23,116 nt of DNA from Candidatus Merdimorpha stercoravium (lineage in GTDB: Bacteria > Bacteroidota > Bacteroidia > Flavobacteriales > UBA1820). The stretch lies in assembly GCA_018715295.1 (NCBI GenBank), contig DVLY01000004.1, positions 1 through 23,116 of the forward strand, in the 5' to 3' direction. Below are positions 6,846 to 14,465 of this stretch, in pieces; positions within the stretch are counted from its first letter, which is position 1; every line of letters begins with the position of its first letter. The notes beneath the pieces are model-generated. The model saw only the letters and a program-made list of their open reading frames with translations, did not search any database and was not told the origin of the DNA. The translations under genes were made by a program, and so were the position numbers.

Positions 6846-7799
6846 TCAACGGAGACCTTTGAGCATCTCGCGGAAGATGTACTGGGCGGATACTTCGCGG
6901 TTTTTGGCCTCCGGGACGACGATGCTGGCCGGAGAGTCGAGCACCTGCTCGGAGACGATGACATTGCGGCGCACGGGCAGACAGTGCATGAAACGACCGT
7001 GGTTGGTCAAAGCCATCTTGCGGGTGTCGATCATCCAGTCGTAATCCTTCTTGAGGATCTGACCGTAATGCGTATAACTGGACCAGTTCTTGGCATAGAC
7101 GAAATCCGCCCCTTCGAGCGCCTTTTCCTGATCGTATTCGATACGCGCCCCTTTGGTGAATTTTTCACACAACTCGTACCCCGGAGGGCAGGTGATGACG
7201 AAGTCCACCTTTTTCGAAGCGGTCATAAAGTCGGCAAATGCATTGGGCACACTCTGCGGCAAGGCGCGGGGATGCCCCGCCCACGAAAGGACGACCTTGG
7301 GACGCTCGGTGCGCTTGAACTCCTCGATGGTGATCAGATCGGCCAAAGCCTGAAGGGGGTGCGAGGTAGCACTTTCCAGGCTCACGATCGGCACATCGGT
7401 GTACTGGATGAAGGCATTGAGAACCCTTTCGGAATAGTCGAACTCCCGGTCCTTCAAGCCCGGGAAGGAACGTATCCCCAGGATGTCGCAATACTGCGCC
7501 ATCACGGGAGCCGCCTCGCGGATGTGTTCGGCTGTCGAGCCTTCCATCACTACGCCGTCCTCGAATTCCAGCGCCCACCCGTCGGTACCGACATTCATCA
7601 CAATGACATTGGCTCCCAGGTTCTGCGCCGCCCGCTGGCTGGAAAGCCGCGTGCGCAACGAAGAGTTGAAAAAGATCAGGCCGATGGTCTTGTTCTCACC
7701 GAGGTATTTCTCGGCATAAGGATTTTTCTTGAGCTCCAGTGCTTGTTCTACGGCGGCGTCCACATCCTGCAAATCCGCCGCGCAAGTAAATTTTCTCAT
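6846..7799 (-). CDS. argF': N-acylornithine carbamoyltransferase (ArgF' family)
   Basis: A 317-residue transcarbamylase. The carbamoyl-phosphate site is FFNSSLRTR at 43-51, and HPLQALADL and CLPVRRN are present. FFNSSLRTRLS and HCLPVRRN match the Bacteroides fragilis N-succinylornithine transcarbamylase (recalled from memory) much better than ordinary ornithine transcarbamylases. The reaction carbamoylates N-acetyl- or N-succinylornithine. In the specificity loop (MEGSTAEHI, residues 85-93), residue 90 is Ala, where the B. fragilis succinyl enzyme has Pro90 and the Xanthomonas acetyl enzyme has Glu92. The acyl preference is therefore open. It follows the DUF3267 gene by 15 nt. Confidence 0.92.
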   Translation of the reverse strand: MRKFTCAADLQDVDAAVEQALELKKNPYAEKYLGENKTIGLIFFNSSLRTRLSSQRAAQNLGANVIVMNVGTDGWALEFEDGVVMEGSTAEHIREAAPVMAQYCDILGIRSFPGLKDREFDYSERVLNAFIQYTDVPIVSLESATSHPLQALADLITIEEFKRTERPKVVLSWAGHPRALPQSVPNAFADFMTASKKVDFVITCPPGYELCEKFTKGARIEYDQEKALEGADFVYAKNWSSYTHYGQILKKDYDWMIDTRKMALTNHGRFMHCLPVRRNVIVSEQVLDSPASIVVPEAKNREVSAQYIFREMLKGLR

Positions 7800-7814
7800 G
7801 GATCGTATCGATAT

Positions 7815-8408
7815 TTATTCTTTTTCTTTCTCCTTTCCGGAACCTTCCAGGGAAAAACCCACCGCATCCGGCAAGTCCCGCACCCAGTCCCGCCCCTTGG
7901 CATAGCGCGCCAGCATCCCCACGTAGAGCATATCCCCGCCGCTGGCCACGATGAAAATCACCGAAAGGGCATATACGAACACGCTGCCCCCCATCACCGC
8001 CGCCACCGCCGGCAGCAGTCCCAGACCCACCAAGGGAGCCAAACATACGACCGTCATCTGCCAGGCGCGCAGCGGCACCCGCGAATGGGCAAAGGGCGAA
8101 AGCGTCTTCCGGTCGAAACCGAACTCCAGGCTCCGCCACCCTCCCCGCGCCAACAGGACAATCGCCACCCCGTGCAAGCCTTCATGCACGAACACCCCGG
8201 CCAGCAACACCGCTACGAAGATCAGCAGCCACATCACATACCGGAGCAGCCAAGGCCCCAAGCCCCACGCGTGCGCCTGCGTCCAGAACGAAAAATCCCA
8301 ATGGGAAAGGCGAGCGATGAACACCGCTGCCGCCAGGAGCAGCACCGGCCAAAGAATGTACCGCGCGGTCTGCCGGTTGGCCTGTTCGAGGGTTATCCGG
8401 TACTCCAT
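7815..8408 (-). CDS. DUF3267 family putative membrane zincin peptidase
   Basis: A 197-residue membrane protein with about four hydrophobic segments. The second segment ends in VHEGLHG, giving an HExxH zinc-peptidase motif (His75, Glu76, His79). A later SGGDM (Asp159) inside a hydrophobic segment could supply the third ligand, as in site-2-protease-like zincins. The size and layout match DUF3267 (putative zincin peptidase). The C-terminus is highly charged and cytosolic-looking (SGKEKEKE). The ATG at 8408 was chosen over an in-frame TTG 18 nt upstream. It lies 15 nt before argF' and 22 nt after the hydrolase gene, so it is probably cotranscribed with them. Its substrate and any link with arginine are unknown. 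Confidence 0.75.
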   Translation of the reverse strand: MEYRITLEQANRQTARYILWPVLLLAAAVFIARLSHWDFSFWTQAHAWGLGPWLLRYVMWLLIFVAVLLAGVFVHEGLHGVAIVLLARGGWRSLEFGFDRKTLSPFAHSRVPLRAWQMTVVCLAPLVGLGLLPAVAAVMGGSVFVYALSVIFIVASGGDMLYVGMLARYAKGRDWVRDLPDAVGFSLEGSGKEKEKE

Positions 8409-8430
8409 CGTTCCGACCTTCCCCAAGGTT

Positions 8431-9075
8431 TTACTCGACCGACGCGAGGAATTCGTCCAGGGTGAGGATCGTCAGTTTTTCATCCTCCGTCCACTCGGGG
8501 CTCACCAGCGGATCGGGCAGACCCGGCAGGCTGGCGATGGCATCCGAGATGACCACCACCCGGAAATCCCGCTCGCGCAGACCGTCCACCGCATACTTTA
8601 CGCACACATTGCCCGAAACACCGTACACCACCGCCGTATCGCGCCCCGTCTCGTCGTAGAGCGCCTCGACGAAGTCGTCCATATTGGGATTGCCTTCGAA
8701 GACATCGAAAGCATCCTTGGTCACCAGAAATTCCCGTCGGCGGGCCGTGTCGAAATCGCGGTACAGTTTTTCCCACGAGATCAACAGCGGCTTCTGCGGA
8801 CACGTCTCGGGGATGAGCTCCGCCCCGGGCGTCTCGGCCATGCAATGGGGTGGATATGTGGTCTTGAAATCCGGTGCATCGGACAGTTCCGCACTCTCCT
8901 GGTAATGATAGTCGGCCGAGGACACCACCGGAATGCCTTTCTCCCGGGCAAAAGCCGTCAGCCGCGCCAAGGCGGGACGGATCTCCCGGGCACCCGGCAC
9001 GTACAAAGCGCCGGTTTCTTCCATGAAGTCCCGCTGGGTATCCACATTCCAGAAAAACACCTTCTTCAGCTCCAT
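8431..9075 (-). CDS. Isochorismatase-fold cysteine hydrolase, nicotinamidase-like
   Basis: A 214-residue enzyme of the isochorismatase superfamily. The catalytic triad is visible: Asp12 (VDTQRDF), Lys120 (TKDAFDVF) and Cys158 (GVSGNVCVK), with a residue pair before the Cys consistent with the usual cis-peptide. Candidate metal ligands Asp55 and His57 (ADYH) and His77 (YPPHC) match the DxH...PxHC pattern of nicotinamidases/pyrazinamidases such as PncA, which isochorismatases lack. Nicotinamide deamidation in NAD salvage is the best guess; other amidase activities are possible. It lies between argD (192 nt upstream) and DUF3267 (22 nt downstream), inside the arginine cluster without an obvious pathway link. 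Confidence 0.8.
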   Translation of the reverse strand: MELKKVFFWNVDTQRDFMEETGALYVPGAREIRPALARLTAFAREKGIPVVSSADYHYQESAELSDAPDFKTTYPPHCMAETPGAELIPETCPQKPLLISWEKLYRDFDTARRREFLVTKDAFDVFEGNPNMDDFVEALYDETGRDTAVVYGVSGNVCVKYAVDGLRERDFRVVVISDAIASLPGLPDPLVSPEWTEDEKLTILTLDEFLASVE

Positions 9076-9237
9076 CGTCTATCGTATTTTAATCGTTGTA
9101 CTTCTTTTCTTTCTCGGGTCTCTCCGGGCGATTTCAACAGCAGACCGTTCTTCTTCCTCTCTTCCCTCTCTCTTTCTCGGCCCTTATCGTGTCGCCCCCT
9201 GTTCTTTTATCCAGAATATTAAAACCCGCCGTCCACA

Positions 9238-9252
9238 GCGGACAGAGTCCGC
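9238..9252 (-). terminator. Weak hairpin downstream of argD
   Basis: GCGGAC and GTCCGC form a perfect 6-bp stem with an AGA loop, 16-30 nt beyond the argD stop. In the minus sense it is followed, after about 14 nt, by GTTTTAATATT. The T-tract is short and displaced, so termination is likely to be partial at best. Confidence 0.3.
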
Positions 9253-9267
9253 TTCCGAGCGAAGCGA

Positions 9268-10401
9268 TCACCACTTCTCGGTCAAAGCCTCCACCGCGGT
9301 GCAAAGTTCGTCCACCTGCTGCTGGCCGATGGTCAGAGGCGGGAGGAAACGGATCATCGCCGGATTGGATGCCGAGCCGGTAAAGATATGTTTTTTGAGC
9401 ACGAGATGCTTGCGCAGTTCGGCGATCGGCCGGTCGAATTCGACCCCCAGCATCAATCCCCGACCCTTTACCGCCACCACGTGGGGCAACTCGGCAAAGC
9501 GCCGGGCGGCATACGCACCGACACAGGCCGCATTGTCCATCAGGTGTTCGTCCTGCATCACGTCGATCACCGCCAGGCAAGCCGCACACGCCAGGTGGTT
9601 TCCTCCGAAAGTGGTGCCCAGCATCCCGTAACGCGCCTCGATGTCGGGAGCAATGAGGATACCGGCGACCGGGAATCCGTTCCCGATCCCCTTGGCGACC
9701 GATATGATGTCGGGAGAAATGCCGGCATGCTGGAAAGCGAAGTATTTTCCGGTACGCCCGCAACCGGACTGCACCTCATCGAGGATGAGTTTGGTCCCTG
9801 CCGCGTGGCACTCCCGCTGAAGAGCCTGGAGAAATTCGTCGGTGGGAACCCCCATACCGCCTACCCCCTGGATGCCTTCGACGATCACCGCGCAAACATC
9901 GCCCTGAGCCAATTCTTTCCGAACAGACTCGATGTCGTTCAAGGGGACGAAGGTGCGCTTTTGGGCGTCGTTTACCGGGGCGACGATCTTGGGATTGTCC
10001 GTTACGGCCACAGCTTCCGACGTCCGTCCGTGGAACGAACGGGAGAAAGCCACCACCCGATCCCGCCCGGTGGCGAAGGATGCGAGTTTGATGGCATTTT
10101 CATTGGCTTCCGCACCGCTGTTGCACATGAAGAAGGCGTAGTCCTCCATCCCGCTGATGTGTCCCAGACGCTCGGCCAAGGTACGCTGGAGGGTGTTGAT
10201 GACCGAGTTGGAATAGAACCCCAGGCGGGCAACCTGCCGGGAGATCGCTTCCACATAATGGGAGTGGGCATGGCCGATCGAGATGACGGCATGTCCTCCG
10301 TAGAGGTCCAGGTATTGTTCACCGGCGGCATCCCACACGTGGTAACCTTGTCCGCGTACGATGTCCACATCGTACAGAGGATATACATCGAACAGTTTCA
10401 T
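9268..10401 (-). CDS. argD: Acetylornithine/succinylornithine aminotransferase ArgD
   Basis: A 377-residue PLP-dependent class III aminotransferase converting N-acylglutamate semialdehyde to N-acylornithine. Motifs are NSGAEANENAIK (PLP phosphate site, about residues 94-105), SFHGRT, LDEVQSGCGRTG (Asp208 contacts the PLP ring nitrogen), and SVAKGIGNGFPV (Lys237 forms the Schiff base). The segment EGIQGVGG replaces the more widespread EPxQGEGG, a variation I recall from Bacteroidetes ArgD. It is 290 nt downstream of argC; the spacer is an extreme purine/pyrimidine tract, so coupling to argC may be loose. Confidence 0.95.
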   Translation of the reverse strand: MKLFDVYPLYDVDIVRGQGYHVWDAAGEQYLDLYGGHAVISIGHAHSHYVEAISRQVARLGFYSNSVINTLQRTLAERLGHISGMEDYAFFMCNSGAEANENAIKLASFATGRDRVVAFSRSFHGRTSEAVAVTDNPKIVAPVNDAQKRTFVPLNDIESVRKELAQGDVCAVIVEGIQGVGGMGVPTDEFLQALQRECHAAGTKLILDEVQSGCGRTGKYFAFQHAGISPDIISVAKGIGNGFPVAGILIAPDIEARYGMLGTTFGGNHLACAACLAVIDVMQDEHLMDNAACVGAYAARRFAELPHVVAVKGRGLMLGVEFDRPIAELRKHLVLKKHIFTGSASNPAMIRFLPPLTIGQQQVDELCTAVEALTEKW

Positions 10402-10691
10402 TTTCTTATCCTTTGCTTGTCACCCTCTTCCGGCGGGCGTCCCGGTCGGAGGGTCCGATGAACTTTCCCTCCCCGCCTGTTCCGCCCCCGAGCACCGAGG
10501 GATTTTTTGTGTTCTTCTTTTTTCTTTCTTTTCTCTCCTGCCTTTTCTTCCGCCTTTTCTCTCCTGCTCTCCCCCCCCCTCCCTCGCGTTCCTCTCAGTT
10601 TCTCCCCCTGCGGGCAATCCCGAAAGGCGGACAAGGAGGCAAGTCCGGAAAACCCGGAGACGAATACACCCCGGGAGAGGGAAAAAACGGA
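10402..10691. other. argC-argD spacer with long pyrimidine tract
   Basis: This 290-bp spacer contains no credible gene. At 10501-10610 the plus strand is about 89 percent pyrimidine (12 purines in 110 bases by my count), including a C9 run. It switches to purine-rich sequence at 10621-10691. In the mRNA sense this gives a purine-rich stretch ahead of argD. No -7 promoter box or terminator was seen. Confidence 0.7.
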
Positions 10692-11693
10692 TCAGAAAGC
10701 GGAGCCTTTCAAGTCGAGCCCCATGTCCTCCGGCAGGCCGAACATCAGGTTCATGTTCTGTACCGCCTGACCCGAAGCGCCTTTGATCAGGTTGTCGATC
10801 ACCGAAGTGATCAGCAGTTTGTTCCCGTGTTTATGCAAGCCCAGGACGCATTTGTTGGTATTGACCGCCATCTTCAGGTGTACCTGCGGCGCGTCAGAAA
10901 GCAGGGTGAAGACGGCCGAACGGTAAAAGTCGGCGTAGAGGCGGCGCGCCTGCTCCAGGTCGCCCTCGAAGTCGGTATAGGCCGTGGCAAAGATCCCTCG
11001 GGTATGGTTGCCCCGCAGCGGCAGGAAATAGATCTCGTGATCCAGCGAGCCGTTCAGACGGGTCAAGGTCTCCTTTATCTCGCCCAGATGCTGGTGCGTA
11101 AAGGGCTTGTAGTACGACAGGTTGTCCGCCCGCCAGGAGAAATGCGTAGTAGCCGAAGGCTTGACCCCCGCTCCGGTAGAACCCGTGATGGCATGGACAT
11201 GGACATCGCTGTGCAAAAGGCCGTTTGCCGCCAGGGGAGCCAGTGCCAACTGGATGGCGGTAGCGAAACACCCCGGATTGGCAATGTCGTGCGCACGGAC
11301 GATCTTGGCCCGGTTCACTTCCGGAAGGCCGTACACGAACTTGCGCCCCATGAAACGAGAATCGGCCTTCAGGCGGAATTCGTTCGAAAGGTCAATGATG
11401 CGCGTGTGTTCGCAAAACGGGTTTTCCTGGAGGAAATGCCCCGAGTCCCCATGCGCCGTGCAGAGGAACAGGACATCGACCGTGGGATTGACCTGATCGG
11501 TAAAACACAGGTCCGTCACGCCCAGCAAGTCGTAATGGATGCTGTGAAGCGGCGCGCCGGCGCTCGAAGTAGAATACACGAAATCCACCTTGACCATCGG
11601 GTGGCGCAGGATGATGCGCAGGAGTTCGCCGGCCGTATATCCGGCGCCGCCCACGATCCCTATCTTGAGTTTTCGCTGCGTCTGTTCTATCAT
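10692..11693 (-). CDS. argC: N-acetyl-gamma-glutamyl-phosphate reductase ArgC
   Basis: A 333-residue NADPH-dependent reductase producing N-acylglutamate semialdehyde. The Rossmann motif is GIVGGAGYTAGELLR (about residues 12-26). The catalytic Cys142 lies in NPGCFATA, and GSTGAGVKPS follows near 171-180. The reading frame extends 40 codons further upstream, but that part overlaps the rhodanese gene and lacks family character. The ATG at 11693 overlaps the rhodanese stop by 4 nt (ATGA), which supports translational coupling and the start choice. Confidence 0.95.
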   Translation of the reverse strand: MIEQTQRKLKIGIVGGAGYTAGELLRIILRHPMVKVDFVYSTSSAGAPLHSIHYDLLGVTDLCFTDQVNPTVDVLFLCTAHGDSGHFLQENPFCEHTRIIDLSNEFRLKADSRFMGRKFVYGLPEVNRAKIVRAHDIANPGCFATAIQLALAPLAANGLLHSDVHVHAITGSTGAGVKPSATTHFSWRADNLSYYKPFTHQHLGEIKETLTRLNGSLDHEIYFLPLRGNHTRGIFATAYTDFEGDLEQARRLYADFYRSAVFTLLSDAPQVHLKMAVNTNKCVLGLHKHGNKLLITSVIDNLIKGASGQAVQNMNLMFGLPEDMGLDLKGSAF

Positions 11694-12172
11694 TTGTCTA
11701 TGTCTTCTAAATAAACGTCTTCCAATTGTCCTTGCAACCAACGGGGGCGGGTCGTATCCGCACTGGGAGCCGGCGCCTGCGTGCCTCCCAAAGGCAAACG
11801 CCGACGTTTCCACGCCTCGATGCCTCCCTTGAGGTTATACACCATATAGCCCCGCTCGGAGAGCATCTGCGCAGCGCGCGCGCTGCGCACCCCGCTGCGG
11901 CAATACACGGCAAAGGGAGTCTTGTGGCTCAGGCTGTCCACCGACGCCCAAAACGCCGCCGTATCGGCCACCGGCAGGTTCAACGCCCCTTTTATATGCT
12001 CGTCCGCATATTCCTGCGGGGAGCGCACATCGACCACGTGAACCTTTTTGTTGGAAGTGAGCAACGAATAGAACTGCATCGGCGGCAGGTCCATGTAGCT
12101 TTTCCCGCAACCGACCGCCAAAAGCGCGCACACCGCCAGCCCTACTGCCCGGGAGAGGCTTCGACGACCCAT
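11690..12172 (-). CDS. Rhodanese-domain lipoprotein in the arginine cluster
   Basis: A 160-residue protein with a single rhodanese domain. The N-terminus has two arginines and a hydrophobic stretch ending LLAVGC (Cys22), a plausible lipobox, so it is probably anchored in an envelope membrane facing the periplasm. The rhodanese active-site loop is CRSGVRS with Cys91, preceded by VVDVRSPQEY. All elements for persulfide or thiol chemistry are intact. The ~35-residue C-terminal tail is rich in Pro and acidic residues. It starts 16 nt after argG and overlaps argC by 4 nt, so it is cotranscribed with arginine genes although an envelope sulfurtransferase has no known role there. Confidence 0.85.
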   Translation of the reverse strand: MGRRSLSRAVGLAVCALLAVGCGKSYMDLPPMQFYSLLTSNKKVHVVDVRSPQEYADEHIKGALNLPVADTAAFWASVDSLSHKTPFAVYCRSGVRSARAAQMLSERGYMVYNLKGGIEAWKRRRLPLGGTQAPAPSADTTRPRWLQGQLEDVYLEDIDK

Positions 12173-12188
12173 CGAGGAGTTCCCTTGC

Positions 12189-13418
12189 TTATTTTTCGCC
12201 CTGGGAACCCTTCACGGCAATACCCTGCTTGTCCAAGCCATTGACGTGGTAATAGATCTTGTTGGGCAGGGCCAGCACCTTGATGAAGCCTTCGGCATCG
12301 CGGCCGCTGAAGGCCTTGTTCATCTCGCCGTATTCGCCGTAGCCGGAGTTCATCAGGTCGTACGGCGACTGCACGCCCTCGACCATAAAGGTGTAAGGGC
12401 GCAGGATCACTCCCACGCGGCCCGTAACGGAACGCTGCGAATCCTCCAGGAAGGCTTCCATGTTGCGCATCACCGGATCCAGGTATTGGCCCTCGTGCAT
12501 CAGCATCCCGTAGAAGTCGCCGATCTGCTGTTTCCAGTAAGCCTGCCACTTGGTCATGGTGTGCTTCTCGAGCATGTGGTGCGCCTTGATGATCACCAGT
12601 GCGGCGGCCGCCTCGAAACCTACACGGCCCTTGATGCCGATGATGGTATCGCCTACGTGCATGTCGCGGCCGATGGCATAGGCCGAAGCGATCTTTTCCA
12701 GTTCGGTGATCACCTGCAGCGGAGACATCTTCTGCCCGTCGAGGCCCACCGGTTCGCCTTTCTCGAAGTCGATGTACACCGTGCGGACTTTCGTCTCGGT
12801 GAGTTGGCTGGGATAGGCCTCCTCGGGCAGGGTCTGTTCCGAGTGGAGCGTTTCCACCCCGCCGACCGACGTACCCCAGATGCCCTGGTTGATGGAATAT
12901 TTCGACTTTTCCCACGAAGCAGCCGCCCCGTGTTCCTTGAGGTAGTCGATCTCCTGCTGACGGGAAAGGGACAAGTCGCGCACCAGGGCGATGACCTCGA
13001 TCTCGGGGGCCAAAGTCTGGAAGATCATGTCGAAACGCACCTGGTCGTTGCCCGCACCGGTCGAACCGTGCGCCACGGCATGTACGCCGATCTGTTTGGC
13101 GTATTCGATGATAGCGATGGCCTGGAATACGCGCTCGGAGCTTACCGAAATGGGATAGGTGTTCCCGCGCAGGACATTGCCGAAGATCATGTAGCGGATG
13201 GCCTTGTCGTAAAATTCCTGGGTGATGTCGATGTTGCAGTGCGACACAGCCCCCAGAGCGAGTGCTTTTTTCTCGACCTCCCCGAGCTGCGAGGGGGAGA
13301 AACCGCCGGTGTTCACCAGGGCGGTATAGACGTCGTATCCTTTTTCTTCTTTGAGGTATTTTACACAGAACGAGGTGTCCAGCCCGCCGCTGAAAGCCAC
13401 CAATACTTTCTTTTTCAT
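12189..13418 (-). CDS. argG: Argininosuccinate synthase ArgG
   Basis: A 409-residue ATP-dependent enzyme joining citrulline and aspartate. It starts MKKKVLVAFSGGLDTS, with the SGGLDTS P-loop-type ATP pyrophosphatase motif at residues 10-16. STGAGNDQVRFD matches the STGKGNDQVRFE-type aspartate/citrulline site with Ala in place of Lys, a form found in some argininosuccinate synthases. GxxGRVGFEAAAA lies in the second half. The ATG at 13418 follows the GNAT gene by 3 nt, indicating tight coupling. Argininosuccinate lyase (argH) is not in this window. Confidence 0.95.
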   Translation of the reverse strand: MKKKVLVAFSGGLDTSFCVKYLKEEKGYDVYTALVNTGGFSPSQLGEVEKKALALGAVSHCNIDITQEFYDKAIRYMIFGNVLRGNTYPISVSSERVFQAIAIIEYAKQIGVHAVAHGSTGAGNDQVRFDMIFQTLAPEIEVIALVRDLSLSRQQEIDYLKEHGAAASWEKSKYSINQGIWGTSVGGVETLHSEQTLPEEAYPSQLTETKVRTVYIDFEKGEPVGLDGQKMSPLQVITELEKIASAYAIGRDMHVGDTIIGIKGRVGFEAAAALVIIKAHHMLEKHTMTKWQAYWKQQIGDFYGMLMHEGQYLDPVMRNMEAFLEDSQRSVTGRVGVILRPYTFMVEGVQSPYDLMNSGYGEYGEMNKAFSGRDAEGFIKVLALPNKIYYHVNGLDKQGIAVKGSQGEK

Positions 13419-13421
13419 CTT

Positions 13422-14051
13422 TTACTGTTGTTTTTCCGTTTGACTCTGGGGGTGGAAGTCCACCACGCCGTTAAAGATACTGATATTTTTCAAAACCTGC
13501 TCGTCCGAGGTTGTTTTCGGATCGAAAAGCATTCCGGTGCACAGGCACATGCGCCGGCTGTTGCGGGAAAGCACGTCGAAGTTCACGCAACCCTGGCACC
13601 CGCTCCAGAACGTTTCGTCGGTGGTGAGCTCGGAAAAGGTTACGGGCTTGTACCCCAGGTTGGTGTTGAGTTTCATCACGGCCAGCGAGGTAGTGATACT
13701 GAATATCTTCGACTCCGGGAAACGCGTACGTGCCAAGAGGAAAGTCGCGTGTTTGATCTTCTTGGCCAAACCCGACATGCGGTACTCCGGCACCACGATA
13801 AGCCCCGAGGTGGCCACATACTTTTCGTGTTCCCACGTTTCGATATAGCTGAAGCCCGCAAACTGCCCGTCCCGCGTAAGAGCGATGATGGCCTTGCCGT
13901 CCTTCATCTTGTTTTCGATGTACTCCGGTTTGCGCTTGGCGATACCCGTCCCGCGCGCATAGGCGGCCGTTTCGATGGCCTGACAAATAGTGGGCGCATA
14001 CGGCAGATGCTCCTCAGAGGCCACGAAAACATCGATATCCTTTATGTCCAT
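13422..14051 (-). CDS. GNAT N-acetyltransferase, candidate ArgA-type acylglutamate synthase
   Basis: A 209-residue protein with GNAT features: central SGLIVVPEYRMSGLAKKI (a motif-A region for the acyl-CoA pyrophosphate, about residues 82-99), followed by TSLAVMKLNTNLGYKP, the motif-B segment ending in the usual Asn-Leu-Gly-Tyr. A family-specific C-terminal region has cysteines at 152, 155, 169 and 171 (CxxC...CxC), which may bind zinc. The gene heads the arginine cluster, 3 nt before argG, which suggests the missing first step, N-acetyl- or N-succinylglutamate synthesis; this is inference from context. The ATG at 14051 begins MDIKDIDVFVA. The frame is open 52 codons further upstream to a GTG at 14207, but that extension has no family character. 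Confidence 0.8.
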   Translation of the reverse strand: MDIKDIDVFVASEEHLPYAPTICQAIETAAYARGTGIAKRKPEYIENKMKDGKAIIALTRDGQFAGFSYIETWEHEKYVATSGLIVVPEYRMSGLAKKIKHATFLLARTRFPESKIFSITTSLAVMKLNTNLGYKPVTFSELTTDETFWSGCQGCVNFDVLSRNSRRMCLCTGMLFDPKTTSDEQVLKNISIFNGVVDFHPQSQTEKQQ

Positions 14052-14216
14052 TCGATGAGAAATATTAAAACGTTGAATTTTTCCTTTGACAATCCGCCCG
14101 GGAACGAAAAACTCCACCCGCGGCCTGCACAGCCGTTTCCTTTCGTGTCCAACAATGTTCCAGGGGATAAAATCGTACCAGCCGCTGCGGCATCCACCTA
14201 CCGCCACACGGCAAAA

Positions 14217-14291
14217 TCATGCCATGGCGCACCCGCGCCTGCATCGGAGCAGCATAGAAAAAACAAACGAAAACGCTTCCTGTCCTTTCAT
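14217..14291 (-). other. Possible 24-codon leader peptide for the arginine cluster
   Basis: An ATG at 14291 opens a 24-codon ORF ending in TGA at 14217, between the promoter box and the GNAT start. Its second half reads MLLRCRRGCAMA, with three arginine codons (CGA, AGG, CGC) within four positions. A perfect 6-bp hairpin lies just upstream of the ATG. No strong alternative terminator/antiterminator pair is visible downstream. In GC-rich DNA such clustering can arise by chance, so expression and an attenuation role are unproven. Confidence 0.2.
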
Positions 14292-14299
14292 GGTTTCCG

Positions 14300-14314
14300 G
14301 CGGGATCGTCCCGC
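14300..14314. repeat. Hairpin in the arginine-cluster leader
   Basis: GCGGGA and TCCCGC form a perfect 6-bp stem with a 3-nt loop, about 30 nt downstream of the -7 box and 8 nt upstream of the leader-ORF ATG. It has no following T-tract in the minus sense. Confidence 0.4.
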
Positions 14315-14342
14315 TATTTGTCCAGCATGGATTACAATGCCG

Positions 14343-14350
14343 CAAAGGTA
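14343..14350 (-). promoter_or_regulatory. -7 promoter box for the arginine cluster
   Basis: CAAAGGTA on the plus strand reads TACCTTTG on the coding strand, a full match to TAnnTTTG. It would give a leader of roughly 285 nt before the GNAT ATG at 14051. No clear -33 element is found at 19-21 bp, so the promoter may depend on an activator or be weak. Confidence 0.45.
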
Positions 14351-14465
14351 TAAAAAAACACCGGAATAGCGGATGTGCCAAAGTCTATTTTCACATTATT
14401 TCCCGAAATCGCCCGAAAAATCGACCCGATCGACAATCCACCCGCCCGTCGGAAACGGATTTTTC

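Noticed and set aside
6672..8465. A 597-codon plus-strand open frame across argF' and DUF3267.
   Set aside because: Antisense shadow; it also reads through the 62-bp palindrome, where both strands give mirror-like peptides.
14060..14090. Imperfect AT-rich dyad near the GNAT start as an ArgR box.
   Set aside because: Only 8 of 11 half-site positions match and the sequence does not fit known ARG-box consensus sites.
12246..14369. A 707-codon plus-strand open frame across argG and the GNAT gene.
   Set aside because: Antisense shadow of two clearly recognised genes; no motif or start signal supports it.
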